A DNA stretch of 64,000 nt from JACDER01 sp963842575 (GCA_963842575.1 CAWJGS010000010.1:124001-188000); one strand, 5' to 3'. Shown: positions 42,708-52,133, numbered from the stretch's first letter. Notes: a model not told the origin generated them from the letters alone. Made by a program: numbers and translations.

Positions 42708-43135
42708 GGCTGCAGGTTCAGCGGCTCCGCCCGGATGCGGTGCTGCCGGGCCGGGCCTATGCGGGAGACGCCGGACTCGATCTCGTCGCCTGCGAGGAGG
42801 TGACGCTCGCACCGGGAGAACGGGCGGCGGTGGGGACAGGCCTGGCCGTTGCAATCCCCGAAGGACATGCGGGATTCGTCCAGCCGCGATCCGGTCTCGC
42901 GGTGCGCCACGGGATCACGCTCGTGAACACGCCCGGCCTGATCGACGCCGGCTACCGCGGCGAGATCCTCGTGATCCTCTTGAACACCGACGCGAGCGAA
43001 AGCTTCACCGTGGAGGCGGGCATGCGGATCGCGCAACTCGTGCTTCTCCAGCTTCCGGAGGTCGAGCTGGTCGAGGTCGACGCGTTGCCCGAGAGCGAGC
43101 GCGGCCCGCGCGGCCATGGCTCGTCGGGAGGCTGA
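42704..43135 (+). CDS. dut: dUTP diphosphatase
   Basis: 143-aa trimeric dUTPase. The motifs appear in order: YAGDAGLDLVA (I), PRSGLAVRHG (III-like, PRSG), LIDAGYRGEI (motif III), MRIAQLVL (IV) and a Gly/Ser-rich C-terminal arm. The arm (RGPRGHGSSGG) lacks the usual aromatic RGxxGFGSTG Phe. It removes dUTP and supplies dUMP, complementing Dcd. GTG overlaps hflX by 4 nt. Confidence 0.93.
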   Translation: MRLQVQRLRPDAVLPGRAYAGDAGLDLVACEEVTLAPGERAAVGTGLAVAIPEGHAGFVQPRSGLAVRHGITLVNTPGLIDAGYRGEILVILLNTDASESFTVEAGMRIAQLVLLQLPEVELVEVDALPESERGPRGHGSSGG

Positions 43136-43593
43136 TGGCTGCCGAGCCCCGCATCCGCGTATCAGCCGCGCTTCGCTGGCAGGACCGGCTGCTCCTCTGC
43201 CGGCACGAGAAACCGGGGAAGGAGTACTGGCTGCTCCCGGGCGGCGGGGTGAAGTCGGGCGAAAGCCTGGCGGACGCTCTCCGGCGCGAGCTCCTCGAAG
43301 AGGTCGGCATCGACGACAACCTGGTCTTCGAGGGCCCGATCGCGATCGTCGACTCGATCGATCCGGTGAAGAGCTTCGCCGCCCGCCACGTCGTGCACAT
43401 CATCTTCGCCGGCGACCTGACCGGCCGCTCGCTCGAAGCCGCGACGTCGCAGGATGCGGCCGTCCGCGGCCACCGCCTCTTCGACCCCGGCGAGCTGGAC
43501 GGAGTCGTGCTCCATCCCCCGATCCAGCGCTTCCTGGCCCGCTGGCGCCCCGGCGATCCCGTCGTGTACCTCGGGGCACTGTGGGCTCCCTGA
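43135..43593 (+). CDS. NUDIX hydrolase
   Basis: 152 aa. The Nudix box is complete: GGGVKSGESLADALRRE continuing into LLEEVGI (GX5EX7REUXEEXGU). The substrate is unknown; placement after dut hints at nucleotide clean-up. The ATG overlaps the dut stop (TGATG). It overlaps the aldo/keto reductase gene by 13 nt. Confidence 0.88.
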   Translation: MAAEPRIRVSAALRWQDRLLLCRHEKPGKEYWLLPGGGVKSGESLADALRRELLEEVGIDDNLVFEGPIAIVDSIDPVKSFAARHVVHIIFAGDLTGRSLEAATSQDAAVRGHRLFDPGELDGVVLHPPIQRFLARWRPGDPVVYLGALWAP

Positions 43594-44521
43594 CCACCGT
43601 CCCGCTCGGCAGCACCGATCTGTCGATCACGCGCGCCGGCGTCGGCGCGTGGGCGATCGGCGGCGCGGGCTGGGACTGGGGGTGGGGGAGCCAGGACGAC
43701 GACGAGTCGATCGCGGCGATCCACCGCGCCCTCGAGCTGGGCGCCAACTGGATCGACACTGCGGCGCAGTACGGCTTCGGCCACTCCGAGGAGGTCGTGG
43801 GCCGCGCACTGGAGGGCGTCATCCAGCGGCCGTACGTGTTCACGAAGGCGGGCCAACCCGAGGGGCCGGGGCGGACGTCGGTCCAGACGCTAAGGCGAGA
43901 TTCGCTCCGCCGCGAGCTCGAGGGCAGCCTGGAGCGCCTCGGCGTCGACGCACTCGACCTCTGGCAGATTCACTGGCCGACCCCGGACGAGGAGATCGAG
44001 GAGGGCTGGGCGGCCTTCGCCGAGGCGAAGGACGAGGGCCTCGTCCGCCACATCGGGGTCTGCAACTTCGGCGTGGAGCAGATCGAGCGCGCGCGGGCTA
44101 TCGCCCCGGTCGAGACGCTGCAGGTGAACTACTCGCTCGTCGCGCGGGACGTCGAGCGTGAGATCCTGCCCTTCGCCGAGGACGAAGACATCGGCGTGAT
44201 CGTCTACTCACCGATGGGCTCAGGGCTACTCGCGGGGCGGATGAGCCCCGAGCGCGTCGAGGACTGCCGGATGACGACTGGCGCAAACGCGATCCGCGCT
44301 TCCGCGATCCCGCCAACTACGCGGTCGCGGAGCGCGTCGCCGCGGTTGCGGAGCGCCACGGAGTGGCACCGGGGGCCGTGGCCGTAGCGTGGACGCTCCG
44401 GAACCCGGCCGTCGACGGCGCCATCGTCGGCTTCCGCCGGCCCGACCAGGTCGATCCCATCCTTCCCGGCGCCGAGCTCGAGCTGACCGACGAGGACGTC
44501 GCCGAGCTCGAGGGCACCTAG
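43581..44521 (+). CDS. Aldo/keto reductase (frameshifted near the C-terminus)
   Basis: NADPH-dependent oxidoreductase of the AKR barrel family. Visible: WIDTAAQYGFGHSEEVVGRAL (shortened: DTAAQYGFGHSEE), tetrad residues Asp and Tyr there, Lys in VFTKAG, His in IHWP, and GVCNFGVEQIERA. Near 44265 one base seems to be missing: restoring it turns the sequence into the family motif LPDDDWRKRDPRF and continues to AIVGFRRPDQV and the TAG at 44519. Without repair the protein ends in Arg-rich nonsense. Total about 314 aa after repair. The substrate is unknown. Confidence 0.85.
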
Positions 44522-44689
44522 GAGGGCTTGGCGAAATATGGACGGTGCCGCCGGAACGCGCCGCGCGGCCCGTGGCGCATGTCCTCGGACGCGTCCGTAT
44601 TCCCGATACGAACACGTCCTGCGTCCGTGGCCACGAACCACGCGGCGCGCCCCGACGACGCGCAACATTCCGAGCCCAAGCCCTCCTAG
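44518..44689. repeat. 172-bp element bounded by perfect 14-bp inverted repeats between convergent genes
   Basis: CTAGGAGGGCTTGG at 44518-44531 is repeated inverted at 44676-44689. The two copies contain the stop codons of the aldo/keto reductase (+) and gatD (-). The 144 bp between them hold no convincing gene but several smaller palindromes (GGACGCGTCC; GTAT-loop-ATAC). No target duplication or transposase is seen. It may be a shared bidirectional 3' structure, or a small non-autonomous element. Confidence 0.6.
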
Positions 44690-45426
44690 AAGCGGCCGCC
44701 GCGCGTCCGCGCGCGCTCGGCGGAGACGCCGTGCGCCTGCAACTCGAGCTCGTCGTCGAGCGGCTCGAACGTGGGCGCCTCGCCGAGCTGGTGCGCGGCC
44801 GCCTCGGCCAGCATCCAGTCGGCGAACCAGGGATTGCGCGGGAGGAGCGGGCCGTGCAAGTACGTCCCCACGACGCGGCCGGCCTTGCAGCCCTCGTATC
44901 CGCTCGCGCCGTCGTTCCCGAACCCGGCGAGCACGCGCCCGAGCGGCTCTGCTCCGTCCTCGAGATACGTCCGGCCGGCGTGGTTCTCGAAGCCGGCCAG
45001 CGTCTGTCCGGCCCATTCGCACTCCAGCAGGACATCCCCGATCATGCGCCTCTCACCGGCGACGGTATGGAGCGGGAGGAGACCGCACCCGGGCAGCTCC
45101 GCACCGGACCGGTCGCGGTAGTAGCGCCCGAGCAGCTGGTAGCCGCCGCACACGGCGAGGAAGGCCGCGCCGCCGGCGACCGCGTCCTGGAGTGCCGGGC
45201 CCTTGGCTTCGATGTCGGGTGCGATGAGCGACTGCTCGCGATCCTGGCCGCCGCCGACGTAGTACAGGTCGATCTCTCCAGCGTGCACGCCCTCGCCGAC
45301 GCCGATCGCGGTGACCTCGAGCTCATGGCCGCGTCGTGCGGCACGCTCGGCCAGCACGGCGATGTTGCCGCGGTCGGCGTAGATGTTCAGGTAGTCCGGG
45401 TAGAGATGCCCGACGCGGATCTTCAT
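44686..45426 (-). CDS. gatD: Lipid II isoglutaminyl synthase, glutaminase subunit
   Basis: 246-aa class I-type glutamine amidotransferase subunit that feeds ammonia to MurT to amidate D-Glu of lipid II. The nucleophile Cys lies in FLAVCGGYQLLG (about residue 93) and the His in GTYLHGPLLPRNP. The N-terminal VGHLYPDYLNIYADRGNI is typical of GatD/CobB-CobQ-like proteins. It overlaps murT by 4 nt. The last residues (ARTRGGRF) lie just before the inverted repeat. Confidence 0.93.
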   Translation of the reverse strand: MKIRVGHLYPDYLNIYADRGNIAVLAERAARRGHELEVTAIGVGEGVHAGEIDLYYVGGGQDREQSLIAPDIEAKGPALQDAVAGGAAFLAVCGGYQLLGRYYRDRSGAELPGCGLLPLHTVAGERRMIGDVLLECEWAGQTLAGFENHAGRTYLEDGAEPLGRVLAGFGNDGASGYEGCKAGRVVGTYLHGPLLPRNPWFADWMLAEAAAHQLGEAPTFEPLDDELELQAHGVSAERARTRGGRF

Positions 45427-46796
45427 GCGGCGCGCTCCCAGTACGGGCGTGCGAATCCGCGCTCGGAAACGATCTTCCGCAGCGCGAGCATGGCCGTGTA
45501 CGTGGGGAGGACGGCGAGCTCGCCACCGGCGGGCGTCAGCTCGAGCCCGCGGTCGAGCGCGTCGTCGGGGGCGGGCACGACTTCGATCTTCTCCGCGGGA
45601 AAGCCGCCGTAGCGGAAGCGCAGGGCCAGTTCGGCCGCGCGCTCGCCCGAGGCGACGAGCCGCTCGAGCCCGTGCTCGAAGAGCGGTTCGAAATCGACGT
45701 CCCAGATCCAGGAAACGTCCCGCCCGTCGGCGATCCCGTCGTTCAACGCGACGAGGAGTACGGGGGGGACCCCCGCGTCGACGAGCGTCCGCACGACTTC
45801 GTTGGCGCCGGCGGGGTTCTTGATCAGGAGGATGAGGACGTTACGGTCGCCCAGCGCGATTCGCTCGAAGCGGCCGAAGGCGGGGCTGAACCGCTCCAGG
45901 CCCGCCTGGATCCGCTCCAGCTCGATCCCCATCGTCTGGGTCAGCGCCGCGGCCGCGAGCGCGTTGTAGACGTTGTAGAGGCCGGGGAGGCGCAGGCGGA
46001 CGCGAGGCGTCCCCTGGGGGGTCACGAGGTCGAAGGCGGCGCTCTCGAGCCCAACCAGCTCGATGTTGCGGGCCACGACGTCGAGCGGCGGCCGCGCGTG
46101 CCCGCACCTGGGACAGCGGTAGTCGCCCAGATGTCCCACGTAGGCCGCGGCGAAGACGTAGGGAGTGCCGCAGCGGATGCAGTACTTCGAGTCGGCCGCG
46201 TGCTGTAGATCGGCTCGTCCGCAGCGCGGATCGTCGACGCCGAAGACGACCGCCTCCTCGCGATCGGAGGCGAGGCCGCCGAGCTGAGGGTCGTCTCCGT
46301 TGACGATGACCGAGGCGTGCGGATCGAGTGCCCGCACGGCTGCGCGCCAGCGCTCGGCGACGAGCTCGAGCTCGCCGTAGCGGTCGAGCTGGTCGCGGAA
46401 GAGGTTGAGCAGGCACACCGCGCGAGGCCGCAGCCGCCGGGCAACTTCGGGAAGCGCGGCTTCGTCCACCTCGAAGAGCCCGAGCTCGGCCCCGTCCGCG
46501 TCGAGGAGCGCGGAGGCGACGCCCGAGACCAGATTCGCGCCCGCGCGGTTGTGCGCGAGCCGCGTGTCGGGGCCGAGGATCTCCGCGACCATCGCGGCCG
46601 TCGTCGTCTTCCCGTTCGTGGCGGAGATGAGCACCGACCCGCGCGCGAGCCTTCCTGCCAGCCGGTCGATCGCGTCCGGGTCGAGCTTCCAGAGGAGCTT
46701 GCCGGGAATGGTCGTCCCGCCGCCTGTGCGAGCGAGCCGGGACAACGCTCCGACGGCGCGGGCACCGAGGATCTCGGCCTTCAGCGGGAGCCGCAT
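45423..46796 (-). CDS. murT: Lipid II isoglutaminyl synthase, Mur-ligase subunit
   Basis: 457-aa Mur-ligase-like ATPase partner of GatD. P-loop SATNGKTTTAAM (about residue 55), Mur-ligase NLFRDQLDRYGE, and a characteristic inserted zinc ribbon with CIRCG and CPRCG pairs (about residues 205-230). The C-terminal DUF1727 part has NPAGANEVVRTL. In actinobacteria amidation of lipid II affects cross-linking and lysozyme resistance. TACGCT 9 nt before the ATG suggests its own promoter. Confidence 0.95.
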   Translation of the reverse strand: MRLPLKAEILGARAVGALSRLARTGGGTTIPGKLLWKLDPDAIDRLAGRLARGSVLISATNGKTTTAAMVAEILGPDTRLAHNRAGANLVSGVASALLDADGAELGLFEVDEAALPEVARRLRPRAVCLLNLFRDQLDRYGELELVAERWRAAVRALDPHASVIVNGDDPQLGGLASDREEAVVFGVDDPRCGRADLQHAADSKYCIRCGTPYVFAAAYVGHLGDYRCPRCGHARPPLDVVARNIELVGLESAAFDLVTPQGTPRVRLRLPGLYNVYNALAAAALTQTMGIELERIQAGLERFSPAFGRFERIALGDRNVLILLIKNPAGANEVVRTLVDAGVPPVLLVALNDGIADGRDVSWIWDVDFEPLFEHGLERLVASGERAAELALRFRYGGFPAEKIEVVPAPDDALDRGLELTPAGGELAVLPTYTAMLALRKIVSERGFARPYWERAA

Positions 46797-46805
46797 GGCC
46801 CCGCG

Positions 46806-46811
46806 AGCGTA
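46806..46811 (-). promoter_or_regulatory. -10 hexamer TACGCT of murT-gatD
   Basis: Reads TACGCT on the minus strand, 9 nt before the murT ATG, with no ribosome-binding site between. Confidence 0.4.
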
Positions 46812-46824
46812 TCGCGGGAGGTGG

Positions 46825-47613
46825 CTAGGCGGCGGCTGCGAGCGTCGCGAGACGCTCGAGGCAGAACTGGCCCTCGGACGGGGCGCGGACGGCCGGCAGC
46901 GACCGTTCCTCGAAGTTCCGCTGGGGCTTGAAGCGCTTCTGCTTGACGACGCGGCCGTCGTTCAGGACGAGGAGCGTGCCCTCGTCGATCTTGCGCCGGC
47001 GGAGGGTGACGCCGGTGTAGTGCTCGACGACCTCCAGGGCGAGCCCGGTGGAGGCGAAGAACGTCGCGTGCTTTCCCTCGCCGACCCAGAGCGGGCGGCC
47101 CACGCCGCGGGCGCAGTAGACGAGGTCGTCCCGGCGCTCGTCGATCCAGGCCGCAGCCATCGAGCCGCGCAGCTGCTCGAGCGCCTTGGGCCGGCTGTCC
47201 GTCAGCTCTGCGAGCGCGAAGATCGCCTCGGAATCGACGGTCATCCTCGAAGCGGCGCGCTCGAAGCCGTGCTCCGCGAAGATTTCCTCGTCGTTCAGAA
47301 TGATCCCGTTGTGGACGCCGACGACCGATCCGTGCCGGACCGGATGGTTGTTGGCCTCGATCATGGGATGGCCCTTGGTGTAGTCGCGCACGTGGACGAG
47401 CACCTTGCTCGCGTGCTGCGGGATCTCGATGCGGTCGAGAAGCTTGCTCGCGCCGGAGCGCTGCTTGTGGACACGAACGTCGCCGCCGTTGCGATACGCG
47501 TACCCGACTGCGTCGGCGCCGCGCTCGGCGATACCGGCGAGCAGAGCCTGAGCGGCGAGCGTCCGGTCGACGTCGCACTCAGTACTCAAGCTGTATCCGG
47601 CGATTCCGCACAT
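46825..47613 (-). CDS. Class II glutamine amidotransferase domain protein
   Basis: 262 aa. The N-terminal nucleophile Cys2 (MCGIAGYS) and the GVHNGII, RGSMAAAW and DSEAIFAL motifs match the Ntn-type glutaminase of GlmS/PurF/YafJ. No synthase or PRTase domain follows, so it is a free glutaminase or has an unknown partner. Its neighbours are murT-gatD and the sigma factor. Replacing GatD function is unlikely because GatD is intact. Confidence 0.85.
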   Translation of the reverse strand: MCGIAGYSLSTECDVDRTLAAQALLAGIAERGADAVGYAYRNGGDVRVHKQRSGASKLLDRIEIPQHASKVLVHVRDYTKGHPMIEANNHPVRHGSVVGVHNGIILNDEEIFAEHGFERAASRMTVDSEAIFALAELTDSRPKALEQLRGSMAAAWIDERRDDLVYCARGVGRPLWVGEGKHATFFASTGLALEVVEHYTGVTLRRRKIDEGTLLVLNDGRVVKQKRFKPQRNFEERSLPAVRAPSEGQFCLERLATLAAAA

Positions 47614-47620
47614 TGCTTCG

Positions 47621-47626
47621 AGCCTA
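47621..47626 (-). promoter_or_regulatory. -10 hexamer TAGGCT of the class II amidotransferase gene
   Basis: TAGGCT on the minus strand ends 7 nt before the ATG (47613). The 170-nt gap up to 47783 is unusually AT-rich for this window and contains a 6-bp hairpin (47714-47719 with 47725-47730). A small GCGTT/AACGC hairpin just after the sigma-factor stop may act in termination. No gene is seen in the gap. Confidence 0.45.
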
Positions 47627-47783
47627 GACTCCTCCTCGGACGTTTGAACTTTGTGCCGGCCGCATGTCGGCGTTATTCGCTTTAACGAAAAGCTTTCCTT
47701 GAGGTTAGGTCTCCAAACCACCTGGGTTTGTAACTTCTTTGTTAGCGGATGCTGAGGTGGCGTTAAGGAAACGCTGAGGAACT

Positions 47784-48830
47784 CTAGCCCGAGACCGGGA
47801 TCATCTCGCGCAGCGTCGCCAGCCGGCGGAGCGTCTCGAGCTCGATCTGGCGGACACGTTCCCGGGTGAGACCGAGCCTCCGGCCGATCTCCTCGAGCGT
47901 CTTCGGATCCCCGCCGTCGAGCCCGTAGCGAAGCGCGAGCACCTGACGCTCGCGGTCGGACAGCGTTCCGAGAGCCTGGGCGAGGGCCTGGCTGCGGAGC
48001 GAGACCTCGACCTCCTCCTCGGGGAGGGGGTCCTCGCCGGCGACGAAGTCGCCGAACACGGCGTCCTCCTGCTCGCCGACCGGCTGGTCGAGCGAGAGGG
48101 ATGCCCGCGCAGCGGCCCGGACCTCGTAGGCCTGGTGCAGCGGAAGGCCGGCTTCCTCGGCGATCTCGGCAAGCGTGGGCTCGCGGCCGAGCTGCGTCCA
48201 CAGCATCCGTTCGGCGCGGTTCATCTTCTGCTTGCGCTCGACGATGTGGACGGGCATGCGGATCGTCCGCGCCTTGTCCGCAAGCGCCCGTGCGACCGCC
48301 TGGCGAATCCACCAGGTCGCGTACGTCGAGAACTTGTAGCCGCGCCGCCAGTCGAACTTCTCCACGGCGCGGATGAGCCCGAGCGTCCCCTCCTGGATCA
48401 GGTCGAGGAACGGGAGGCCCTGGTTGCGGTAGTTCTTGGCGATCGAGACGACGAGCCGCAGGTTGGACTGGATCATCCGCTGCTTCGCCTGCATGTCCCC
48501 GCGCTCGACCTTCTTGGCGAGCTCGACCTCCTGCGCCGCCGTCAGGAGCGCGTGGCGCCCGGCCTCGCGCAGGAAGAGCTGCAGCGCGTCGGTCGTCGTC
48601 TCGTAGGAAAGCGAGACGGGCTGGGGGGGAGGCTCCGGAAGCTTTTCGACGACCTCGATCCCGCGCTGCTCGAACTCGCGGTAGAGCGCGTCGGTCTCGA
48701 TCGCGTCGATCCCGTGCGCTTCGATGAGGTCGGTTACGTCGGCGAGGGCGACCGAACCGGCTTGCTCGGCCTCTTCGATGAAGAGCCGCACATCCTCGTC
48801 GTTGAGTATTTCCTCGCCGATGACTGTCAT
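47784..48830 (-). CDS. Sigma-70 family RNA polymerase sigma factor (group 1/2)
   Basis: 348 aa. It has a short acidic region 1.1-like N-terminus, region 1.2 (DALQLFLREAGRHALLT), the 2.1-2.4 core with LRLVVSIAKNYRNQGLPFLD, LIQEGTLGLIRAVEKFDWRR and YATWWIRQAV, region 3, and region 4.2 with LEEIGRRLGLTRERVRQIE. This is a primary-type or closely related sigma. Region 2.4 fits recognition of TANNNT -10 elements like those seen throughout this window. It could be rpoD itself or a paralogue. Confidence 0.93.
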   Translation of the reverse strand: MTVIGEEILNDEDVRLFIEEAEQAGSVALADVTDLIEAHGIDAIETDALYREFEQRGIEVVEKLPEPPPQPVSLSYETTTDALQLFLREAGRHALLTAAQEVELAKKVERGDMQAKQRMIQSNLRLVVSIAKNYRNQGLPFLDLIQEGTLGLIRAVEKFDWRRGYKFSTYATWWIRQAVARALADKARTIRMPVHIVERKQKMNRAERMLWTQLGREPTLAEIAEEAGLPLHQAYEVRAAARASLSLDQPVGEQEDAVFGDFVAGEDPLPEEEVEVSLRSQALAQALGTLSDRERQVLALRYGLDGGDPKTLEEIGRRLGLTRERVRQIELETLRRLATLREMIPVSG

Positions 48831-48979
48831 TGAGTGGCTAGAGGCTCCCCTGCTCGTCCCACTGAATGGCCGCGCGGCAGAACATTACAGACTCTGAGCC
48901 GCGCGTGTTATTCAACGACCGACGCTTCCGGCGAGCGGATTAGGTCGCCGCGGCGGTTCGTGGCATAGTCCACTTTGTC
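48831..48979. promoter_or_regulatory. Divergent spacer between the sigma gene and the AAA regulator
   Basis: No gene. On the plus strand CATAGT (48964-48969) lies 10 nt before GTG 48980. On the minus strand TAATGT, with TTGAAT about 22 nt further upstream, is a possible sigma-gene promoter with an mRNA leader of about 60 nt. Both are weak calls. Confidence 0.3.
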
Positions 48980-50528
48980 GTGGCCGCCACGCTCTCCGCG
49001 ATCGTCGGGGGAGACGAGGAACTCGCTGCCGTCGGCACCTTTCTCGACGGCGAGTTCCCAGCGGCGCTCGTGCTTGCGGGTGAGGCGGGTATCGGAAAGA
49101 CAACCGTGTGGCGCGTCGGGCTGGAACAGGCGCGAGAGCGCGATGTTCGCGTCCTCGTCTCTCGTCCGGCAAAGAGCGAGGCTCGGCTGTCGTTTGCGGG
49201 GCTGGCCGACCTGCTCGAGCCGGTATTGGGCGAAACGCTCGCTGCGATCCCCGCGGTCCAGCGGCGTGCGCTCGAAGCGGCGCTCCTGCTCTCGGAGGAG
49301 GAGAGGCCGCCACCGGATCAACGGACGATCTCGACGGCGTGTCTTGGCGTCGTCAAGCGGCTGGCCGCAGATGGGCGCGTCCTCCTGGCGGTGGACGACG
49401 TGCAGTGGCTGGATCCGCCCACGGCGCTCGTGCTCGAGTTCGTGGCGCGCAGGCTGGTCGATGAACCGGCCGGCCTCTTGGTGGCCGAGCGCGTCGCGGG
49501 CGAGGGTGTGGCGCCACTCGGTCTCGGAAGGGCTGATCTCGAAGTCCGTCGAGTGCGGCTGGGGCCGCTGAGCGCGGGAGCGCTGCACAGGCTTCTCCGC
49601 GACCAGATCGGCGTGACGCTCACGCGGCCGGCGCTGCACAGAGTCCACGACGCCTCCGGCGGGAACCCGTTTTACGCGCTGGAACTGGTGCGCGCCTTGC
49701 AGGCCAGGGGCGGCCGGATCCAGCCCGGCCGTCCCCTGCCAGTGCCGCCAACGCTCGAGGCGATTCTCCGCGAGCGCGTCGAGGCGCTTGCCGACGCGCG
49801 TGCGCGCCGTCGCCGCCGCCGCCGCGGCGCTGGCCCGGCCGACCGAATCGATCCTCGGCGACTCGCTGGCCCTGGAGCAGGCTGCTGAGGCGGGCGTCAT
49901 CGAACTCGGGGACGGCAACATCCGCTTCACCCACCCGCTGCTCGCCTCCGCCGCCTACACGTCGATCGGAGCGGTTGAGCGTCAGCGTTTGCACCGCCGC
50001 CTCGCCGACGCTGTCAGCGACCCGGAGGAGCGCGCCCGGCACCTGGCTCTCGGCGCCGAACGGCCGAGCGAGGACGTCGCCTCCGCCCTCGACGAGGCTG
50101 CACATGTGGCGGCTGCCCGCGGCGCACCGGACGCGGCGGCGGAGCTCTCCGAGCTTGCCATGCGTCTTACGCCGGCAACTGACCGAGACCAGCTGCAGCG
50201 GCGCAAGATCGAGGCAGCCACCTATCTCCTTCCAGCCGGGGAGATGGCCAAGAGCGCGGCGATTCTCGAGCGTCTCGCCGAGGAAGTCCCTCCCGGCGTC
50301 TCCCGGGCGGACGCCCTGCTGCTGCTCGCGAGCGCGCAGCAGAGCTTCGACCGCTGCCTCGTGCTCGCCGAGCGCGCTCTGGAAGAGGCTCGGGGTGACG
50401 ACGGACGCGTCGCGAAGATCGAGTGCTACATCGCCGAGCTCTACTCCGTTCTTGTCGATCTCGAGGCGGCGCTCGAGCACGCGCGTGCAGGACTGGCTTC
50501 CGCAGAGATCTCCGGCGACGACGACTGA
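48980..50528 (+). pseudogene. Truncated, frameshifted AAA-type (LuxR-family) transcriptional regulator
   Basis: The N-terminus matches large LuxR/MalT-like ATPase regulators: Walker A LVLAGEAGIGKTTVWR (about residue 38), Walker B VLLAVDDVQWLDPPTALVLE and the sensor ASGGNPFYALELVR. Near 49795 the frame changes; the next frame continues with SRPT-like AAAALARPTESILGD and TPR-like helices (HLALGAERPSEDVASALDEA). It ends at 50526 after about 515 residues, whereas the family usually runs to 850-950 with a C-terminal HTH. The DNA-binding domain is absent because the sequence joins an unrelated coding region. Confidence 0.8.
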
Positions 50529-52133
50529 ACGGCAACCCGGGAGGAAACCTGCTGCTCAAAGTGACCTCGACCGGCACCGCGCGGCCGTGCGCGGCGTGGC
50601 CACGAACGGCATCGGAACGAACGGCGTCTCCACCTCCGGCGTGGGCCAGCAGGGGTTGAGCACAAGCGGCACCGGCGCGCTCGGCACGCACGGGGGGACG
50701 ACCGGAATCTCTCCCGGCGTGCAGGGCGAGACGAACTCGACCGACCCCGGCGGCGCAGGCGTGGTCGGAAAGAACATGGGCGGAGGGCCAGGGCTTCGCG
50801 CGATCGTGAACGCCGGCGCTCCTCCGCTCGCGGTCAACTCCAGCGTCAAGGTGGCGAACCTGAACGCGGACAAGCTGGACGACCTCGACTCGGCGGCGCT
50901 GCAGAAACGGGTCAGCGGCACCTGTTCCGCGGGCTCGGCTGTCAAGTCCGTGAACGCCGACGGCACGGTCTCCTGCGAGCTCGTGGGCGGAGGCGGCGTG
51001 TGGAGCCTGAACGGGAACTCCGGCACGACGCCTGGCACGAACTTCCTGGGCACGACCGACAACCAAGCGCTCGAGCTGAAGGTGAACGGGCAGCGCGCAC
51101 TGCGCATCGAGCCGAACTACAGGCGGTCTCGGTATTCCGGCCAGCCCCAACCTGGTCGGCGGCCTCTCCTCCAACAGCGTCGACACGGGTCAGCGTCGGC
51201 TCCGTCATTGCCGGCGGCGGGACACTTCTTCAGGGCAACCGCGTCCAGAACGACTGGGACTTCATCGGCGCCGGGTTTGACAACAGAGCCGGCTCGGTGG
51301 GCGGGAACGGGGCATCCGCGATCGTCGCCGGCACCCACAACTCCGCGCCGGCAGGGTGGTCCTTCATCGGCGCGGGCGACGGCAATAGCGCGATCGCCGA
51401 GGACGACTTCGTCGGCGCCGGGGCCGATAACCACGCAGGGAGCACGAGCGGTGGCGGGGCCGCCGCCGTTGTCGCAGGCACCAGCAACATCGCCAGCGGC
51501 GGCTCCGCCTTCATCGGTGCGGGCGGGGTCAATGAGGCCACTGCCGACTACGCCTTCGTCGGCGCCGGCCAGTTCAACACGGCCAGCGGCCTTCACTCAA
51601 CCATCGGCGGCGGGTACTCCAACACGGCCAGCGGCCTTCACTCAAGCATCGGCGGCGGGTACTCCAACACGGCCAGCGGCGAGCATTCCCTCGTGGCTGG
51701 CGGTTCGTTCAACACGGCAACTGGGGTGGACTCCGCCGTCGGCGGCGGGTACTCCAACACGGCCGACTTCCGCTCGGCCGTGGCCGGGGGCACCCTCAAC
51801 ACCGCCAGCGGCACCGAGTCCTCGGTCGGTGGCGGCTTCAACAACGCGGCGAGCGGTCCCTACTCCGGAGTGCCACGGTGGCATCTCCAACACGGCAAGT
51901 GGCGTTGTCAGCTTCGCCGCAGGCACGCGGGCGAAGGCGACTCTGGATGGGTCATTTGTGTGGGGAGACAACACAGACGCCGATCTGGCCTCGCCCGCAG
52001 TAAACAGCTTCACCGTTCGCGCTTCGGGCGGGATCTGGCTGGGGACGAACTCGAGCCCCACGATCACGGCGAGTCACTTCATCAGACCTCGACGGGCGCC
52101 TTCCTGTCGAGCTCGGGCACTCCGCTGCCTGAT
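50525..52133 (+). pseudogene. Decayed surface protein with head-type (NTASG) repeats
   Basis: Fragments in several frames form one protein type: LNGNPGGNLLLKVTSTGTA, then VRGVATNGIGTNGVSTSG, then VANLNADKLDDLDSAAL, then a run of NTASGxxSxxGGGYS repeats, then SFVWGDNTDADLASPAVNSF and FTVRASGGIWLGTNSSP. Frame changes are needed near 50580, 51125, 51190, 51885 and 52085. The order fits trimeric-adhesin head-like or tail-fibre-like proteins common in actinobacteria and Chloroflexi. The start and signal peptide are missing and the C-terminal chaperone-like part is absent, so it is a remnant at both ends. Confidence 0.75.
51576..51881 (+). repeat. 45/42-bp coding tandem repeats (NTASG head motif)
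   Basis: Seven units begin with AAC at 51576, 51621, 51666, 51711, 51756, 51798 and 51840: four spacings of 45 bp, then two of 42 bp. The first two units are nearly identical. Each encodes N-T-A-S/T-G-x-x-S-x-x-x-G-G-x-S/F, a beta-roll head repeat. Confidence 0.85.

Noticed and set aside
44518..44689. Insertion sequence
   Set aside because: Inverted repeats are present but there is no transposase and no target duplication was seen, so only an element of unknown nature is reported.
48101..48833. Plus-strand frame opposite the sigma factor
   Set aside because: Antisense to a complete sigma-70 gene; sequence is without any domain.
51576..51881. CRISPR-like array with 45-bp period
   Set aside because: The units are coding (NTASG motif), contiguous and lack distinct spacers.
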